Assembly: GCF_000421845.1 (NCBI RefSeq)
Contig: NZ_ATXU01000002.1
Location: 351,190-415,189, forward strand
Direction of reading: 5' to 3'
Length of the DNA: 64,000 nucleotides
Source of the DNA: Leucobacter chironomi DSM 19883
GTDB lineage: Bacteria; Actinomycetota; Actinomycetes; Actinomycetales; Microbacteriaceae
Shown: piece after piece, positions 50,314 through 59,448 of the stretch
How positions within the stretch are numbered: the first letter of the stretch is position 1
How the letters are laid out: the number at the start of each line of letters is the position of its first letter
Program-made: the position numbers and the translations under genes
Notes under the pieces: model-generated
Databases searched by the model: none
What the model was told of the DNA's origin: nothing
The model's input: the letters and a program-made list of their open reading frames with translations, nothing else

Positions 50314-50431
50314 CCGCGACGGCCCACAGGCCGGAGCGGAGCCTCCGTTGTTGCGCGCAGCGCCGTCCACAAAGTAGCCGCGACGGCCCACAGGCCGGAG
50401 CGGAGCCTCCGCTGTTGCGCGCAGCGCCGTC
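50289..50431. repeat. 64-bp tandem repeat, about 2.2 copies, between fasR and fabD
   Basis: Units begin GCGCGCAGCGCCGTC at 50289, 50353 and 50417 (period exactly 64, third copy partial) with only a few mismatches. Each contains short inverted repeats (GGCGCGCAGCGCC, GGCCCACAGGCC). The first unit carries the fasR stop codon. Confidence 0.85.
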
Positions 50432-50523
50432 TACCGGCTCGCCGCAGCCCGAACTTGCCGGTTCCCACAATCATTTTCGAGATTTATCGTTCGCAATATG
50501 CAGGATCAGGGCCGGTGATCTGA

Positions 50524-50529
50524 GAAACT
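50524..50529 (+). promoter_or_regulatory. Candidate -10 for a leaderless fabD transcript
   Basis: GAAACT ends seven bases before the GTG at 50537 and no Shine-Dalgarno sequence is present. This would give the fab genes their own promoter downstream of the repeat. Confidence 0.4.
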
Positions 50530-50536
50530 GGAAGAC

Positions 50537-51463
50537 GTGATTGTCATCGCCTGCCCTGGACAGGGCTCACAAACCCCCGGATTCCTGAACGAGTGGCTCG
50601 AGCTGCCGGGCAGCCGCGAGTTCCTCGGCACCGCCTCTGAGCGTGCGGGCGTCGATCTCATCGAGCACGGCACCGTGAGCGACGCCGACACGATCCGCGA
50701 CACCGCGATCGCGCAGCCGCTGATCGTCGCGGCGAGCCTGCTCGCGTGGCGCGAGCTGTCGGCGCGGGTGGCGGTAGCCGATGCGGGCATCGCGGGTCAC
50801 TCCGTCGGCGAGTTCGCCGCAGCCGCGGCCGCCGGCGTGCTCTCCGAGGACGACGCCCTGCGTCTCGTCGGCGTGCGCGGTCGCGCGATGGCCGAAGCCG
50901 CCACCCGGGCCAGCACCGGCATGGCCGCGGTCGTGGGCGGCGTGGAGGCCGACGTACTCGCGAAGATCGCCGAGCACGGGCTCACCGCCGCCAACCGCAA
51001 CGGCGGCGGCCAGATCGTCGCCGCGGGCTCGCTCGAAGGGCTGGCCGCGCTCGCCGAGGACGCGCCGCGCGGTGCGCGCGTGATCACTCTGCAGGTCGCC
51101 GGTGCCTTCCACACCGACTACATGTCGGGCGCCATCCCCGCCCTGCGGGAGGCCGCCGAGAGCGTCACCGCCGCAGTGCCCTCGCACCCGCTCTGGACGA
51201 ACGCCGACGGATCGCTCGTCGACGACGGCTCGCGCTTCGTCGAGCTGCTCGTGTCGCAGATCGCGAGCCCGGTGCGGTGGGACGCCTGCATGGCGAGCTT
51301 CCAGGAGGCCGGCATCGCGGGGCTCGTGGAACTCGCCCCGGCCGGCGCGCTCACCGGCATCGCCAAGCGCGCCCTGAAGGGTGTGCCTGGCGTCGCCGTG
51401 AAGACCCCCGCAGACCTCGACGCCGCCGTGGCGCTCATCACCGAGACCGCGTCAGCGGCCTGA
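50537..51463 (+). CDS. fabD: Malonyl-CoA:ACP transacylase
   Basis: Loads malonate onto ACP for type II fatty-acid synthesis, 308 residues. CPGQGSQTPGF at the N-terminus, the nucleophile Ser89 in GHSVGEFAAA, and the catalytic His in VAGAFHTDYM are present. Starts GTG. First structural gene of the fab operon. Confidence 0.96.
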   Translation: MIVIACPGQGSQTPGFLNEWLELPGSREFLGTASERAGVDLIEHGTVSDADTIRDTAIAQPLIVAASLLAWRELSARVAVADAGIAGHSVGEFAAAAAAGVLSEDDALRLVGVRGRAMAEAATRASTGMAAVVGGVEADVLAKIAEHGLTAANRNGGGQIVAAGSLEGLAALAEDAPRGARVITLQVAGAFHTDYMSGAIPALREAAESVTAAVPSHPLWTNADGSLVDDGSRFVELLVSQIASPVRWDACMASFQEAGIAGLVELAPAGALTGIAKRALKGVPGVAVKTPADLDAAVALITETASAA

Positions 51464-51489
51464 CCGTCCGACCGAAAGGACCCATGCAC

Positions 51490-52494
51490 ATGGCATCACT
51501 GGTGCAGCCCACCGGCCCCGCGCACACGCGGATCCTCTCCATCGGCGCAGCCCGCGGCGACCTCGACGTGCCGAACGACGACCTGGTCGGCCCGATCGAC
51601 TCCTCCGACGAGTGGATCCGCCAGCGCACGGGCATCGTGCAGCGGCGGCGCGCGAGCGGCGAGATCGGCGCGGTCGACCTGGCCGTGGCGGCCGGCGAGG
51701 AGGCCATCGCGAAGTCGGGGCTGGACCGCTCCGAGATCGACGGCGTGATCATCTCGACCATCTCAAACGTCGCCATCACCCCCTCGATGGCCGCACTCGC
51801 AGCGCACCGCCTCGGCCTCACGCCGGCCGCGGCCTTCGACATCTCGGCCGCCTGCGCCGGCTACGTCTACGGCGTGGGCCAGGCCGACGCCCTGGTGCGC
51901 TCCGGGCTGTGCAAGAACGTGCTCGTGATCGGCGCCGAGAAGCTCTCCGAGATCGTCGATCCGACCGACCGCAGCATCTCGTTCCTGCTCGGCGACGGCG
52001 CCGGCGCCGTGATCGTCGGCGCGAGCGACCACACCGGCATCGGCCCCACCGTGTGGGGCTCCGACGGCGAGAAGTGGGACACGATCCGCATGACCTCGAC
52101 CTTCGAGGAGTACCGCAGCAACCCGACCGAGGTGCCGTGGCCCACGCTGCGCCAGGACGGCCAGACCGTCTTCCGCTGGGCCGTCTGGGAGATGAAGAAG
52201 GTCGCGCAGCAGACCCTCGAAGCCTCCGGCATCGAGCCCGGCGACCTCGCCGCGTTCATCCCGCACCAGGCCAACATGCGCATCATCGACGAGTTCGCGA
52301 AGCAGCTCAAGCTGCCCGAGTCGGTCGTCGTGGCCCGCGACATCGAGATGCAGGGCAACACCTCCGCCGCCTCGATCCCGCTGGCCATGCACGCGCTGCT
52401 CGAGCAGCACCCGGAGCTCTCCGGCGGTCTCGCCCTCACGATCGGCTTCGGGGCGGGTCTCGTCTACGGCGCGCAGGTCGTCGAGCTGCCGTAG
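51490..52494 (+). CDS. fabH: 3-oxoacyl-ACP synthase III
   Basis: Initiating ketosynthase condensing acyl-CoA with malonyl-ACP, 334 residues. The triad is Cys122 (ISAACAGY), His259 (IPHQANMR) and Asn290 (QGNTSAAS). TGIVQRRRA and FLLGDGAGAVIV are family landmarks. ATG at 51490 gives the best spacing to AAAGGA; ATG at 51484 is possible. Actinobacterial FabH usually prefers branched starters, consistent with iso/anteiso lipids, but specificity is not readable here. Confidence 0.95.
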   Translation: MASLVQPTGPAHTRILSIGAARGDLDVPNDDLVGPIDSSDEWIRQRTGIVQRRRASGEIGAVDLAVAAGEEAIAKSGLDRSEIDGVIISTISNVAITPSMAALAAHRLGLTPAAAFDISAACAGYVYGVGQADALVRSGLCKNVLVIGAEKLSEIVDPTDRSISFLLGDGAGAVIVGASDHTGIGPTVWGSDGEKWDTIRMTSTFEEYRSNPTEVPWPTLRQDGQTVFRWAVWEMKKVAQQTLEASGIEPGDLAAFIPHQANMRIIDEFAKQLKLPESVVVARDIEMQGNTSAASIPLAMHALLEQHPELSGGLALTIGFGAGLVYGAQVVELP

Positions 52495-52578
52495 CCGCAC
52501 CGCGCGCGTCGCCCCACCGCCGCTCCCCGCGGCACGTACACTTCTACAACCCCCACCCATATCAAGGAGAAACACACC

Positions 52579-52827
52579 ATGGCATTCAGCAACGAAGAGG
52601 TCCTCGCAGGTCTTGCCGAGATCATCAACGACGAGACCGGGATCGCGGCCGACGTCGTCGCGCTCGACAAGTCGTTCACGGACGACCTCGACATCGACTC
52701 GATCTCGATGATGACCATCGTCGTCAACGCCGAGGAGAAGTTCGACGTGAAGATCCCCGACGAGGAGGTCAAGAACCTCAAGACCGTCGGCGACGCCGTC
52801 GACTTCATCGCCAAGGCGCAGGCCTAA
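52579..52827 (+). CDS. acpP: Acyl carrier protein
   Basis: Acidic four-helix carrier of 82 residues. Ser41 in DDLDIDSISMMT is the 4'-phosphopantetheine site. AAGGAG precedes the ATG. Sits between fabH and fabF as in Streptomyces. Confidence 0.96.
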   Translation: MAFSNEEVLAGLAEIINDETGIAADVVALDKSFTDDLDIDSISMMTIVVNAEEKFDVKIPDEEVKNLKTVGDAVDFIAKAQA

Positions 52828-52917
52828 GGTTCGCGGAACGGGGTCGGGCTCGGCCCGACCCCGCCTCCTCACCACTCCCCACCGTTCGTTCCCCACCAGA
52901 TCGCGGAGCACGCAAGC

Positions 52918-54156
52918 ATGAGCAAGAAGATCGTCGTCACCGGTATCGGCGCCTCCTCCCCCATCGGCGGCACGGCCCCTGAGAGCTGGGAGTCGCTCCT
53001 CGCCGGCGAGTCGGGCGTGCGCACCCTCGAGTACGACTGGGTGACCGAATACCAGCTTCCCGTCACCTTCGCGGGACAGGCCCGAGTGAAGCCCACCGAG
53101 GTGCTCGACCGTCCGATCGCGAAGCGCCTCGACCCGTCGAGCCAGTTCGCGCTCGTCGCCGCGAAGGAGGCTTTCGCCGACGCCGGCAGCCCCGAGGTCG
53201 CGGCCGAGCGCCTCGGCGTCGACTGGGCGACCGGCATCGGCGGCGTGTGGTCGCTGCTCGACGCCTGGGACACCCTGCGCGAGAAGGGGCCGCGCCGCGT
53301 CATGCCCCTGACCGTGCCCATGCTCATGCCGAACGCCCCCTCGGCGGCGGTCTCCATGCACTTCGAGGCGCGCGGCTACGCCCGCACCGTCGCCTCCGCC
53401 TGCGCTTCCAGCACCGAGTCGATCGTGAACGCCTACGAGCACCTGCAGGCCGGGCTCGTCGACGTCGTCATCGCCGGCGGCTCGGAGGCCGCGATCCACC
53501 CGATCACCGTGGCCTCGTTCGCGTCGATGCAGGCCCTCTCCCGCCGCAACGACGATCCAGCCACCGCCTCCCGGCCCTACAACACCGACCGCGACGGCTT
53601 CGTCATGGGCGAGGGCGCCGCGGCGCTCGTGCTCGAGACCGAGGAGCACGCCCTCGCGCGCGGCGCGAAGATTTACGCCGAGATCGCCGGCGGCGGCGTC
53701 ACCGCCGACTCGTATCACATCACCGCCAACGATCCCGAGGGTCGCGGGGCGATCCGCGCCATGCAGATGGCGCTGGAGCAGGCCGGGGCGACCCCCGACG
53801 ACGTGACGCACATCAACGCGCACGCCACCTCGACGCCCGTGGGCGACATGAACGAGTACACCGCGCTGAAGGCGATCTTCGGCGACCGCGCCGAGCAGAT
53901 CCCGATCTCGGCGACGAAGGCCGCCACCGGTCACCTGCTCGGCGGCACCGGCGCGCTCGAGGCCCTGTTCAGCGTGCTCGCGGTGCAGCACCGCGTCGCG
54001 CCCCCCACGATCAACCTGATCGACCAGGATCCCGAGATCCCCGTCAACGTCTCCTCCGAGCCGCAGCCGCTGGGCGACGGCCCGCAGCTCGCGATCTCGA
54101 ACTCGTTCGGCTTCGGGGGGCATAACGCCGTCGTCGCTATTCGCTCCGTCGACTGA
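52918..54156 (+). CDS. fabF: 3-oxoacyl-ACP synthase II
   Basis: Elongating ketosynthase, 412 residues. The Cys-His-His triad is Cys162 (ASACASSTES), His302 (INAHATSTPVGD) and His339 (AATGHLLGGTG). DRDGFVMGEGAAALVLE and SNSFGFGGHNAVV are typical. Last gene of the fab operon. Its final 43 bases are repeated 127 bp downstream. Confidence 0.96.
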   Translation: MSKKIVVTGIGASSPIGGTAPESWESLLAGESGVRTLEYDWVTEYQLPVTFAGQARVKPTEVLDRPIAKRLDPSSQFALVAAKEAFADAGSPEVAAERLGVDWATGIGGVWSLLDAWDTLREKGPRRVMPLTVPMLMPNAPSAAVSMHFEARGYARTVASACASSTESIVNAYEHLQAGLVDVVIAGGSEAAIHPITVASFASMQALSRRNDDPATASRPYNTDRDGFVMGEGAAALVLETEEHALARGAKIYAEIAGGGVTADSYHITANDPEGRGAIRAMQMALEQAGATPDDVTHINAHATSTPVGDMNEYTALKAIFGDRAEQIPISATKAATGHLLGGTGALEALFSVLAVQHRVAPPTINLIDQDPEIPVNVSSEPQPLGDGPQLAISNSFGFGGHNAVVAIRSVD

Positions 54157-54286
54157 GCCGATTCTGCGTACCCCTTCACCGGCCGGTGGGCCGGTGCGGC
54201 ACCGCCGCGATCAGAGCTCCGCTCTGATCCAGAGCGGCTGGCCGGGGCATAACGCCGTCGTCGCTATTCGCTCCGTCGACTGAGCC
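54117..54286 (+). repeat. 43-bp duplication of the fabF 3' end
   Basis: 54117-54159 (last codons and stop of fabF) recurs exactly at 54244-54286, offset 127, and weaker similarity runs on for about ten more bases. The intervening sequence carries an inverted repeat GATCAGAG/CTCTGATC. Confidence 0.85.
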
Positions 54287-54295
54287 CGATCTGCG

Positions 54296-54337
54296 GGACG
54301 CCCGTCCTGTCTCATGGACCAGGCGGGCGCCCCGTAA
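54296..54337. terminator. Hairpin after the fabF duplication
   Basis: GGGACGCCCG pairs with CGGGCGCCCC (one G-U type mismatch) across a loop of about 20 bases. It follows the repeated fabF end rather than the real one, as if the terminator had been displaced. The right end is approximate. Confidence 0.45.
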
Positions 54338-54375
54338 CAGTTCGAGATGCGTGCGGCGGCGGCCCGCGCACGCGC

Positions 54376-54381
54376 TACGGT
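54376..54381 (+). promoter_or_regulatory. Candidate -10 for a leaderless GATase transcript
   Basis: TACGGT ends seven bases before the ATG at 54389; no Shine-Dalgarno sequence. Confidence 0.45.
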
Positions 54382-54388
54382 AGTACCC

Positions 54389-55198
54389 ATGAAACCGTTC
54401 CTGCTCATCACGACCCGGGGCGAGGACGACGTCGCGGCCGATGAGCACGCCGCCTACTGCCGCCTGACCGGGCTGCTGCCGGAGGAGCTCGCGTGGCGGC
54501 GGATCGACCGAGCCCCGCTCGGCCCCGTCGATTTCGGCAGCTACTCGGGCATCATCCTCGCCGGCAGCCCGTTCACGGTGAGCGAGCCCGTGGAGCGGAA
54601 GTCGGAGACCGAGCTGCGCGTCGAGCGCGAACTCGCCCAGCTGCTCGACGAGGTGGTGCGGGCAGACTTCCCCTTCCTCGGCGTCTGCTACGGCATCGGC
54701 ACCATCGGAGCGCACCAGGGCGCGCGGGTGGACCGCACCTACGGGGAGTCCTCGCAGGCGGTGCGGATCAGTCTCACCCCCGCCGGCGTCGGCGATCCGC
54801 TGTTCCACCAGTTGCCCGCCGAGTTCGAGGCCTTCGTAGGGCACAAGGAGGCGATCGCCGAGGTGCCGGAAAGCATCACCGTGCTGGCGAGCTCCCCCAC
54901 CTGCCCGGTGCAGGCCTTCCGCGTGGGCCGGAACGTCTACGCGACGCAGTTCCACCCCGAGCTCGACACCGCGTCGTTCACGTCTCGGGTACGTGCGTAC
55001 GCCGACCACGGCTATTTCCACCCCGCCGAGGTGGAGGCCATCATCGAGCGGGTGGAGCGGGCCGATGTGCGCGCGTCGCACATGGTGCTCGGCCGCTTCG
55101 TCGAGGAGTACCTCGATTCGCGCCCCGCACCGTCGGCGCCGGCTCATGCGGGTGCCGACCGTGCCGCGCCCAGCACCGCGGCCGCGGCACGGGCCTGA
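54389..55198 (+). CDS. Class I glutamine amidotransferase-like protein
   Basis: Stand-alone GATase1 protein of 269 residues. The nucleophile Cys100 in LGVCYGIGTIGAH and His189/Glu191 in TQFHPELD make the triad. It resembles the GuaA-type amidotransferases annotated as glutamine amidotransferase in actinobacteria, which have no attached synthetase. The last 30 residues are Ala/Pro-rich. The acceptor is unknown. Converges on efeB. Confidence 0.87.
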   Translation: MKPFLLITTRGEDDVAADEHAAYCRLTGLLPEELAWRRIDRAPLGPVDFGSYSGIILAGSPFTVSEPVERKSETELRVERELAQLLDEVVRADFPFLGVCYGIGTIGAHQGARVDRTYGESSQAVRISLTPAGVGDPLFHQLPAEFEAFVGHKEAIAEVPESITVLASSPTCPVQAFRVGRNVYATQFHPELDTASFTSRVRAYADHGYFHPAEVEAIIERVERADVRASHMVLGRFVEEYLDSRPAPSAPAHAGADRAAPSTAAAARA

Positions 55199-55216
55199 GC
55201 GACCGTCGGGGCGGCG

Positions 55217-56545
55217 CTACTCGAACAGCGCTTGAGCGAGGAATCCGCCGGGCTGCACCCCCGCCGGCACGGCCCACAGTCCTGAGCCGATGTGGCGGAT
55301 GTACTCGTTCAGCAGGTCCGGCTTCAACGACCGCTGCACGCGCACGAAGGTCTGCGGATCGCGCTGGAACGAGATGAAGAACAGGCCGGCTCCCAGCTGT
55401 CCGAGCCCGTTCGAGCCGTCCACGTAGTTGTAGCCGCGCCGCAGCATCCGGGCACGGCCGTTCTGGCCGGGGTTTGCGAGGCGCACGTGCGCGGCGACGT
55501 CGATGACGGGCTGCTCGGCATTCTCCGCGCTCGGCGCCGCGAAGTCGGGTTCGGTGAACTCGCCGCCGCCGCTCAGCGGGCCGCCCTCGCGCTTCGTGCG
55601 GCCGATGATCCGCTCCTGCTCGCCGAGGGAGGCTCGATCCCAGCTCTCGATGGTCATCTGGATCTTGCGGGCCACGAGGTAGCTGCCGCCGCGCATCCAC
55701 TCCGGTGCCTCGTCTCCGGCCCAGATGTGCTCGGCGAGGGCTGCGGTGTCTTCGGCCATAACGTTCGCGGTGCCGTCTTTGAAGCCGAAGAGATTGCGCG
55801 GGGTGTCCTGCCGGCGCGAGGTCGATGCGGTGCGTCCGAAGCCGAGCTGGCTCCAGGAGAGATGCGCGCGCCCGGCGGCGATGCGTGCGAGGTTGCGGAT
55901 CGCGTGCACTGCGATCTGCGGGTCGTCGGCGCAGGCCTGTACGCAGAGGTCTCCCCCGCTCTGGGTGGCGTCGAGCAGGTCGAATGCGAAGGAGGGCAGC
56001 GGCTCGAAGGCGCGCGGCAGGCGGGAGCGGATCCCGAAGGGGTCGTCGGGGTCGGGGGCGCCGGTGCGTGCGGTGAAGAGTCGTCTCCCGAGCCCGAAGG
56101 TCAGGGTGAGGTGGCCCGCGCCGAGGCCGGTGGCCTCGCCCGTGTCGTCGGGCGGCAGCAGCGCGTTGCCGGGTTCGAGGCCGGTGCCCACCTCCTGGCC
56201 GCGCACGAGCCGCTCGGCGGCCGTCGTCCAGTCGCGCAGCAGCGCGATGAGATCGTCTCTGCCGGTTCCCGACACCATGTCGAAGGCGGCGAAGTGGAGC
56301 CGGTCCTGCGCGGGGGTGACGATACCGGCCTGGTGGGCGCCGTGGAACGGCACTGCGCCGGATTCCGGGCCCGAGCCACCACCGGCCTGAGCCGCGAGGG
56401 CGGTGGCTGCGCCGCCGCCGAGCGCGAGGCCCGCCGCGCCGGCGCCGAGCAGCCCGAGGAGGCCGCGTCGCGAGGGTCGGAGGGCGCCAGGGGCGCTCTC
56501 CTCCGTCGTCTGTCCGATCTCGTCGGGCTGCTCGTGCGCCGTCAT
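55217..56545 (-). CDS. efeB: Deferrochelatase/peroxidase EfeB (DyP family)
   Basis: Exported haem peroxidase of the EfeUOB iron system, 442 residues. A twin-arginine signal (RPSRRGLLGLLGAGAAG) near residue 24 directs Tat export. The DyP motif GFKDGTANV with its catalytic Asp and the later ARMLRRGYNYVDG and GLFFISFQRDP segments are diagnostic. Its ATG overlaps the efeO stop by one base. Proposed to oxidise ferrous iron or release haem iron for EfeU. Confidence 0.94.
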   Translation of the reverse strand: MTAHEQPDEIGQTTEESAPGALRPSRRGLLGLLGAGAAGLALGGGAATALAAQAGGGSGPESGAVPFHGAHQAGIVTPAQDRLHFAAFDMVSGTGRDDLIALLRDWTTAAERLVRGQEVGTGLEPGNALLPPDDTGEATGLGAGHLTLTFGLGRRLFTARTGAPDPDDPFGIRSRLPRAFEPLPSFAFDLLDATQSGGDLCVQACADDPQIAVHAIRNLARIAAGRAHLSWSQLGFGRTASTSRRQDTPRNLFGFKDGTANVMAEDTAALAEHIWAGDEAPEWMRGGSYLVARKIQMTIESWDRASLGEQERIIGRTKREGGPLSGGGEFTEPDFAAPSAENAEQPVIDVAAHVRLANPGQNGRARMLRRGYNYVDGSNGLGQLGAGLFFISFQRDPQTFVRVQRSLKPDLLNEYIRHIGSGLWAVPAGVQPGGFLAQALFE

Positions 56546-57768
56546 CAGCCCTGCACGACGCCCGCGGTGAGCTTCGACATGGGTTCGCTGAGCGCGGTGA
56601 GCTTCGCCGCGAGCTCGTTGCGCTGCTGCTGGCCGACGGTGTCGTAGAACACGAAGCCTGCATCGTAGGAGCCGTAGCTCTCGAGCAGCGCGAACATGTC
56701 GGCGAAGCGCGTGTCGAGCTCCTGCGCGAGGTCTTCGCCGCCGTTCGCCTCAAGCAGGCCGCGCACGGTGTCGAAGGCCACCTGGGCGCCCTCGACGTTC
56801 GCGGTGAAGTCGTAGAGGTCGGTGTGCGCGAACTCGTTCTCTTCGCCGGGCAGCTTGCCGTCCGGTGCGGCGACCTCGTCGAGGAGGCCCTTCGCGCCCT
56901 CGGTGATGTCGGCGAGGGTGAGCGTGAAATCGGGGCTCGCGACCTCGTCCTTCAGCTCGTTCACGTCGGCGAGCAGCTGCTCGCCGAGTTCCGTGCGCTC
57001 CTCGGGGGTGAGCGGCTTGAGGTCGTCCTTCGGGTAGTGGTCATTCTCGGGCGTCGAGTAGTTGGCGATCGCCTCGTCGAGCCACAGGTCCTGCTCGATG
57101 CGGTGGAAGCCGGTGAAGGGCAGTCCCTCTTCGATGGCGCCGGGCTTGCGGTAGTCGATCTTGGGGTCGAGGTCGCCGAACTGCTCGGCGGTCGGCTCGA
57201 TGCGCTCGTAGTTGATGCGCGCGATCGGGAAGAGCCGGCGCGCGGTCTCGTCGTCGCCGGCCTGGTATGCCGCTACGAACGCCTCGACCTGCGGCACGAG
57301 CTCCTCGGTCTGGGCTTTGACGTAGCTGATGTACTGCGCGACGACCGCGTCCTCCTCGGGTGTCGTCGCCACGGCGTCGCCGGTGACCGCGAACGCGGCC
57401 TGGCCCACGCCGGCGCCGATCATGCCGGGCTTGCAGCTCGTGAAGTAGTCGCCGGGGCCGACCTGCACGGTGAGGTCGCGGCTCGTTCCGGGGGCGATGT
57501 TCTCGACCTCGCCGATGATCGTCAGCTCGTTGCTGCCGAGCACGTAGAACTCGTTGACCTTGCTGCCGTCGTTCTGCACGGTGAAGGTGAGCGTGCCGCT
57601 CTGCGCCTGCGCGGTCTCGACCTCGCAGGCCGTATCGCTCGCCGTGACGGCGATGGACTGCGCGTTCGCGCCGGTGCCGGCGTTGGGCACGCAGGCGGTG
57701 AGTGCGAGACTCGCGGCGCCGATGGCGGTTACTGCGACGATGCCGCGGCGTGTGCTGATGGTGGGCAA
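56545..57768 (-). CDS. efeO: Iron-binding lipoprotein EfeO
   Basis: Periplasm-side component of EfeUOB, 407 residues. Signal peptide with lipobox LTAC, lipidated Cys26. A cupredoxin-like domain ([20 protein letters not shown]) is followed by the M75 helical domain with the HxxE iron ligand [12 protein letters not shown] at 57768 has GGAAG seven to eight bases upstream and lies 40 bases inside the 3' end of efeU. Confidence 0.93.
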   Translation of the reverse strand: MPTISTRRGIVAVTAIGAASLALTACVPNAGTGANAQSIAVTASDTACEVETAQAQSGTLTFTVQNDGSKVNEFYVLGSNELTIIGEVENIAPGTSRDLTVQVGPGDYFTSCKPGMIGAGVGQAAFAVTGDAVATTPEEDAVVAQYISYVKAQTEELVPQVEAFVAAYQAGDDETARRLFPIARINYERIEPTAEQFGDLDPKIDYRKPGAIEEGLPFTGFHRIEQDLWLDEAIANYSTPENDHYPKDDLKPLTPEERTELGEQLLADVNELKDEVASPDFTLTLADITEGAKGLLDEVAAPDGKLPGEENEFAHTDLYDFTANVEGAQVAFDTVRGLLEANGGEDLAQELDTRFADMFALLESYGSYDAGFVFYDTVGQQQRNELAAKLTALSEPMSKLTAGVVQG

Positions 57769-58649
57769 GGGGCTTCCTTTCTCGGGCTGCGCGCTCCTCG
57801 GTATGAGGCGATGAGGAACAGCGGAAGGGTGATGGCGAGGTAGAGCGCCCAGGCGATCACCTCGAGTCTGGTCATCTCCGGCGAGAAGCCGACGGTGCCC
57901 TTGAGCAGCACGCCGAGCACTCCGTCTGGAGCGACGATGTGGGGAATGCGGAACGCCCAGGCCGCATCGCCGAACCAGGTGGCGAGGACTCCCGCTCCGG
58001 GCGGCGGGGCGGCGAAGGGGCCGGGGAGGAATCCGGCCTCCTGCAGGTCGTGGACCGCGTAGGCGAGCACGCCGGCGGCGAAGACGATGAGGAGCGCGCC
58101 GGACCAGCGGAAGAACACCGTGAGGTTGATCCGGAGCATGCCGCGATAGAGCAGCCAGCCGAGCACCGATGCCAGTAGAATGCCCGACACCGCCGAGAGG
58201 AAGCCGACGAGGGGTGCTGTGTCGCTCGCCCGCGTGGTGGCCCAGATGAAGAGGGCGGTCTCGATGCCCTCCCGCGCCACCGAGACGAAGCCGACCGCGG
58301 CCACGCCCCAACCGTTGCCGAGCAGGGCCCTGTCGAGCTGCGATCGCAGTTCGCTGCCGATGCCGCGGGACATGCGCAGCATCCAGAAGACCATCCAGGT
58401 CACCATGGCGACGGCGACGAGCGACAGTGCGCCGCCGATCGCCTCCTGCGCGGTGAAGGAGAGCCCGTAGGCGCCGTAGGTGAGCACGGCGCCGGTGATG
58501 AGGGAGAGCAGGATCGCGGCTGCGACGCCCAGCCAGATCTTGCGGGCCGCGTCGCGACGTCCGAGACGGTTGACGTAGGCGAGCAGGATGCTCACGACGA
58601 GCGCGGCTTCGAGCCCTTCGCGCAGGCCGATGAGCAGTGTGGCGATCAT
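57729..58649 (-). CDS. efeU: Iron permease EfeU (FTR1 family)
   Basis: Membrane permease of 306 residues with seven helices and the two REXXE iron motifs: LREGLEAAL in helix 1 and AREGIETAL in helix 4. ATG at 58649 follows GGAGGG and places the first motif eleven residues in, as usual. The longer frame starting at 58748 would read through the operator. First gene of efeUOB; the C-terminus overlaps efeO by 40 bases. Confidence 0.94.
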   Translation of the reverse strand: MIATLLIGLREGLEAALVVSILLAYVNRLGRRDAARKIWLGVAAAILLSLITGAVLTYGAYGLSFTAQEAIGGALSLVAVAMVTWMVFWMLRMSRGIGSELRSQLDRALLGNGWGVAAVGFVSVAREGIETALFIWATTRASDTAPLVGFLSAVSGILLASVLGWLLYRGMLRINLTVFFRWSGALLIVFAAGVLAYAVHDLQEAGFLPGPFAAPPPGAGVLATWFGDAAWAFRIPHIVAPDGVLGVLLKGTVGFSPEMTRLEVIAWALYLAITLPLFLIASYRGARSPRKEAPCPPSAHAAASSQ

Positions 58650-58692
58650 GCGCGTTCGCCCTCCGAACCTCAAATCGATAACATGTGACGTT

Positions 58693-58710
58693 AGTAAGGC
58701 GCGCCTTACT
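58693..58710. promoter_or_regulatory. Palindromic operator upstream of efeU (DtxR-like)
   Basis: AGTAAGGC-GC-GCCTTACT is a perfect 18-bp palindrome 44 bases before the efeU start, immediately downstream of a TATGTT -10. It matches the DtxR/IdeR consensus only partly (about 11 of 19 by eye), but the place and symmetry fit iron repression. Confidence 0.6.
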
Positions 58711-58760
58711 CCAACAACATAGCACAGTTCATCAGATGTGAAATCCACGACGGAAACGCC

Positions 58761-58799
58761 GCAGGGCCGCGTCTCTCACCCGGAGAGACGCGGCCCTGC
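58761..58799. terminator. Terminator after dps
   Basis: GCAGGGCCGCGTCTCT / AGAGACGCGGCCCTGC, a perfect 16-bp stem with a seven-base loop, 35 bases beyond the dps stop. Confidence 0.85.
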
Positions 58800-58833
58800 A
58801 CCGCTCGCCGCGCGAGGCACGCGGCACGTTCGA

Positions 58834-59322
58834 TCAGTCGGCGTAGTGTGAGAAGAGGAACCAGCGATCCTTGTCGAGCTGCTGCGCGAACGCGATCGCG
58901 ACATCCTGGCTCACGGGGTCGAAGTCATCGAGCCCCTTCACCGCCGCATAGATGGTCTCGAGCGTCGCGTCGAGCTGCGCCACGACCTCGCGCACGGTCA
59001 CGTCGGACTGCTGGAAGCCGACGGTCATCTCGGGCGTCGTGGTCTGGGCCGCGACGGTGCCGATGCGGCCGTCGACCGGCAGCCCCAGAGCCACCATGCG
59101 CTCGGCGGCGGTGTCAGCCGCATCCTGCGCGTGCGCCACGACCTGGTCGAGGAACTCGTGGACGCCCATGAAGTTGCTGCCGCGCACGTGCCAGTGCGCC
59201 TGCTTCGCGTTCACCGCGAGGGCGATCAGATCGTGCAGCACCGGTGTCAGATACTGCGCGACGCCGGAGAGTCGCCCGAACTCGCCCTGCGCTGCGATCG
59301 GCTGCTGTTCGAGAGTGGTCAT
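58834..59322 (-). CDS. dps: Dps-type ferritin
   Basis: DNA-protecting mini-ferritin, 162 residues, oxidising and storing iron with peroxide. The inter-subunit ferroxidase ligands lie in KQAHWHVRGSNF (His) and in the helix AQDAADTAAERMVALG (Asp, Glu). No lysine-rich N-terminal tail, so DNA binding is not obvious. ATG follows GGAGG. A -10 TATCGT and weak -35 TTGCGG precede it, with an IdeR-like box just upstream. Confidence 0.94.
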   Translation of the reverse strand: MTTLEQQPIAAQGEFGRLSGVAQYLTPVLHDLIALAVNAKQAHWHVRGSNFMGVHEFLDQVVAHAQDAADTAAERMVALGLPVDGRIGTVAAQTTTPEMTVGFQQSDVTVREVVAQLDATLETIYAAVKGLDDFDPVSQDVAIAFAQQLDKDRWFLFSHYAD

Positions 59323-59376
59323 AGTGAACCTCCGTCTAGTCTGCCGGGGAGCGGTTCTCCGCTCGGTGCACCCTCC

Positions 59377-59404
59377 ACGATACGCCGATCAAGCAGATCC
59401 GCAA
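59377..59404 (-). promoter_or_regulatory. Promoter of dps
   Basis: -35 TTGCGG at 59404-59399, a 16-base spacer, -10 TATCGT at 59382-59377. The iron box abuts the -35. Confidence 0.45.
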
Positions 59405-59405
59405 G

Positions 59406-59424
59406 CAAGCGAAGGCTCACCTAA
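59406..59424. promoter_or_regulatory. DtxR/IdeR-like iron box upstream of dps
   Basis: Aligned by eye to the 19-bp consensus TTAGGTTAGGCTAACCTAA, the site agrees at 14 positions, with a near-perfect GGCTCACCTAA half. It sits just upstream of the dps -35, a position that suits activation or modulation rather than simple blocking. Confidence 0.55.
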
Positions 59425-59448
59425 ACCACACTCCAACAGGGATTTTAA

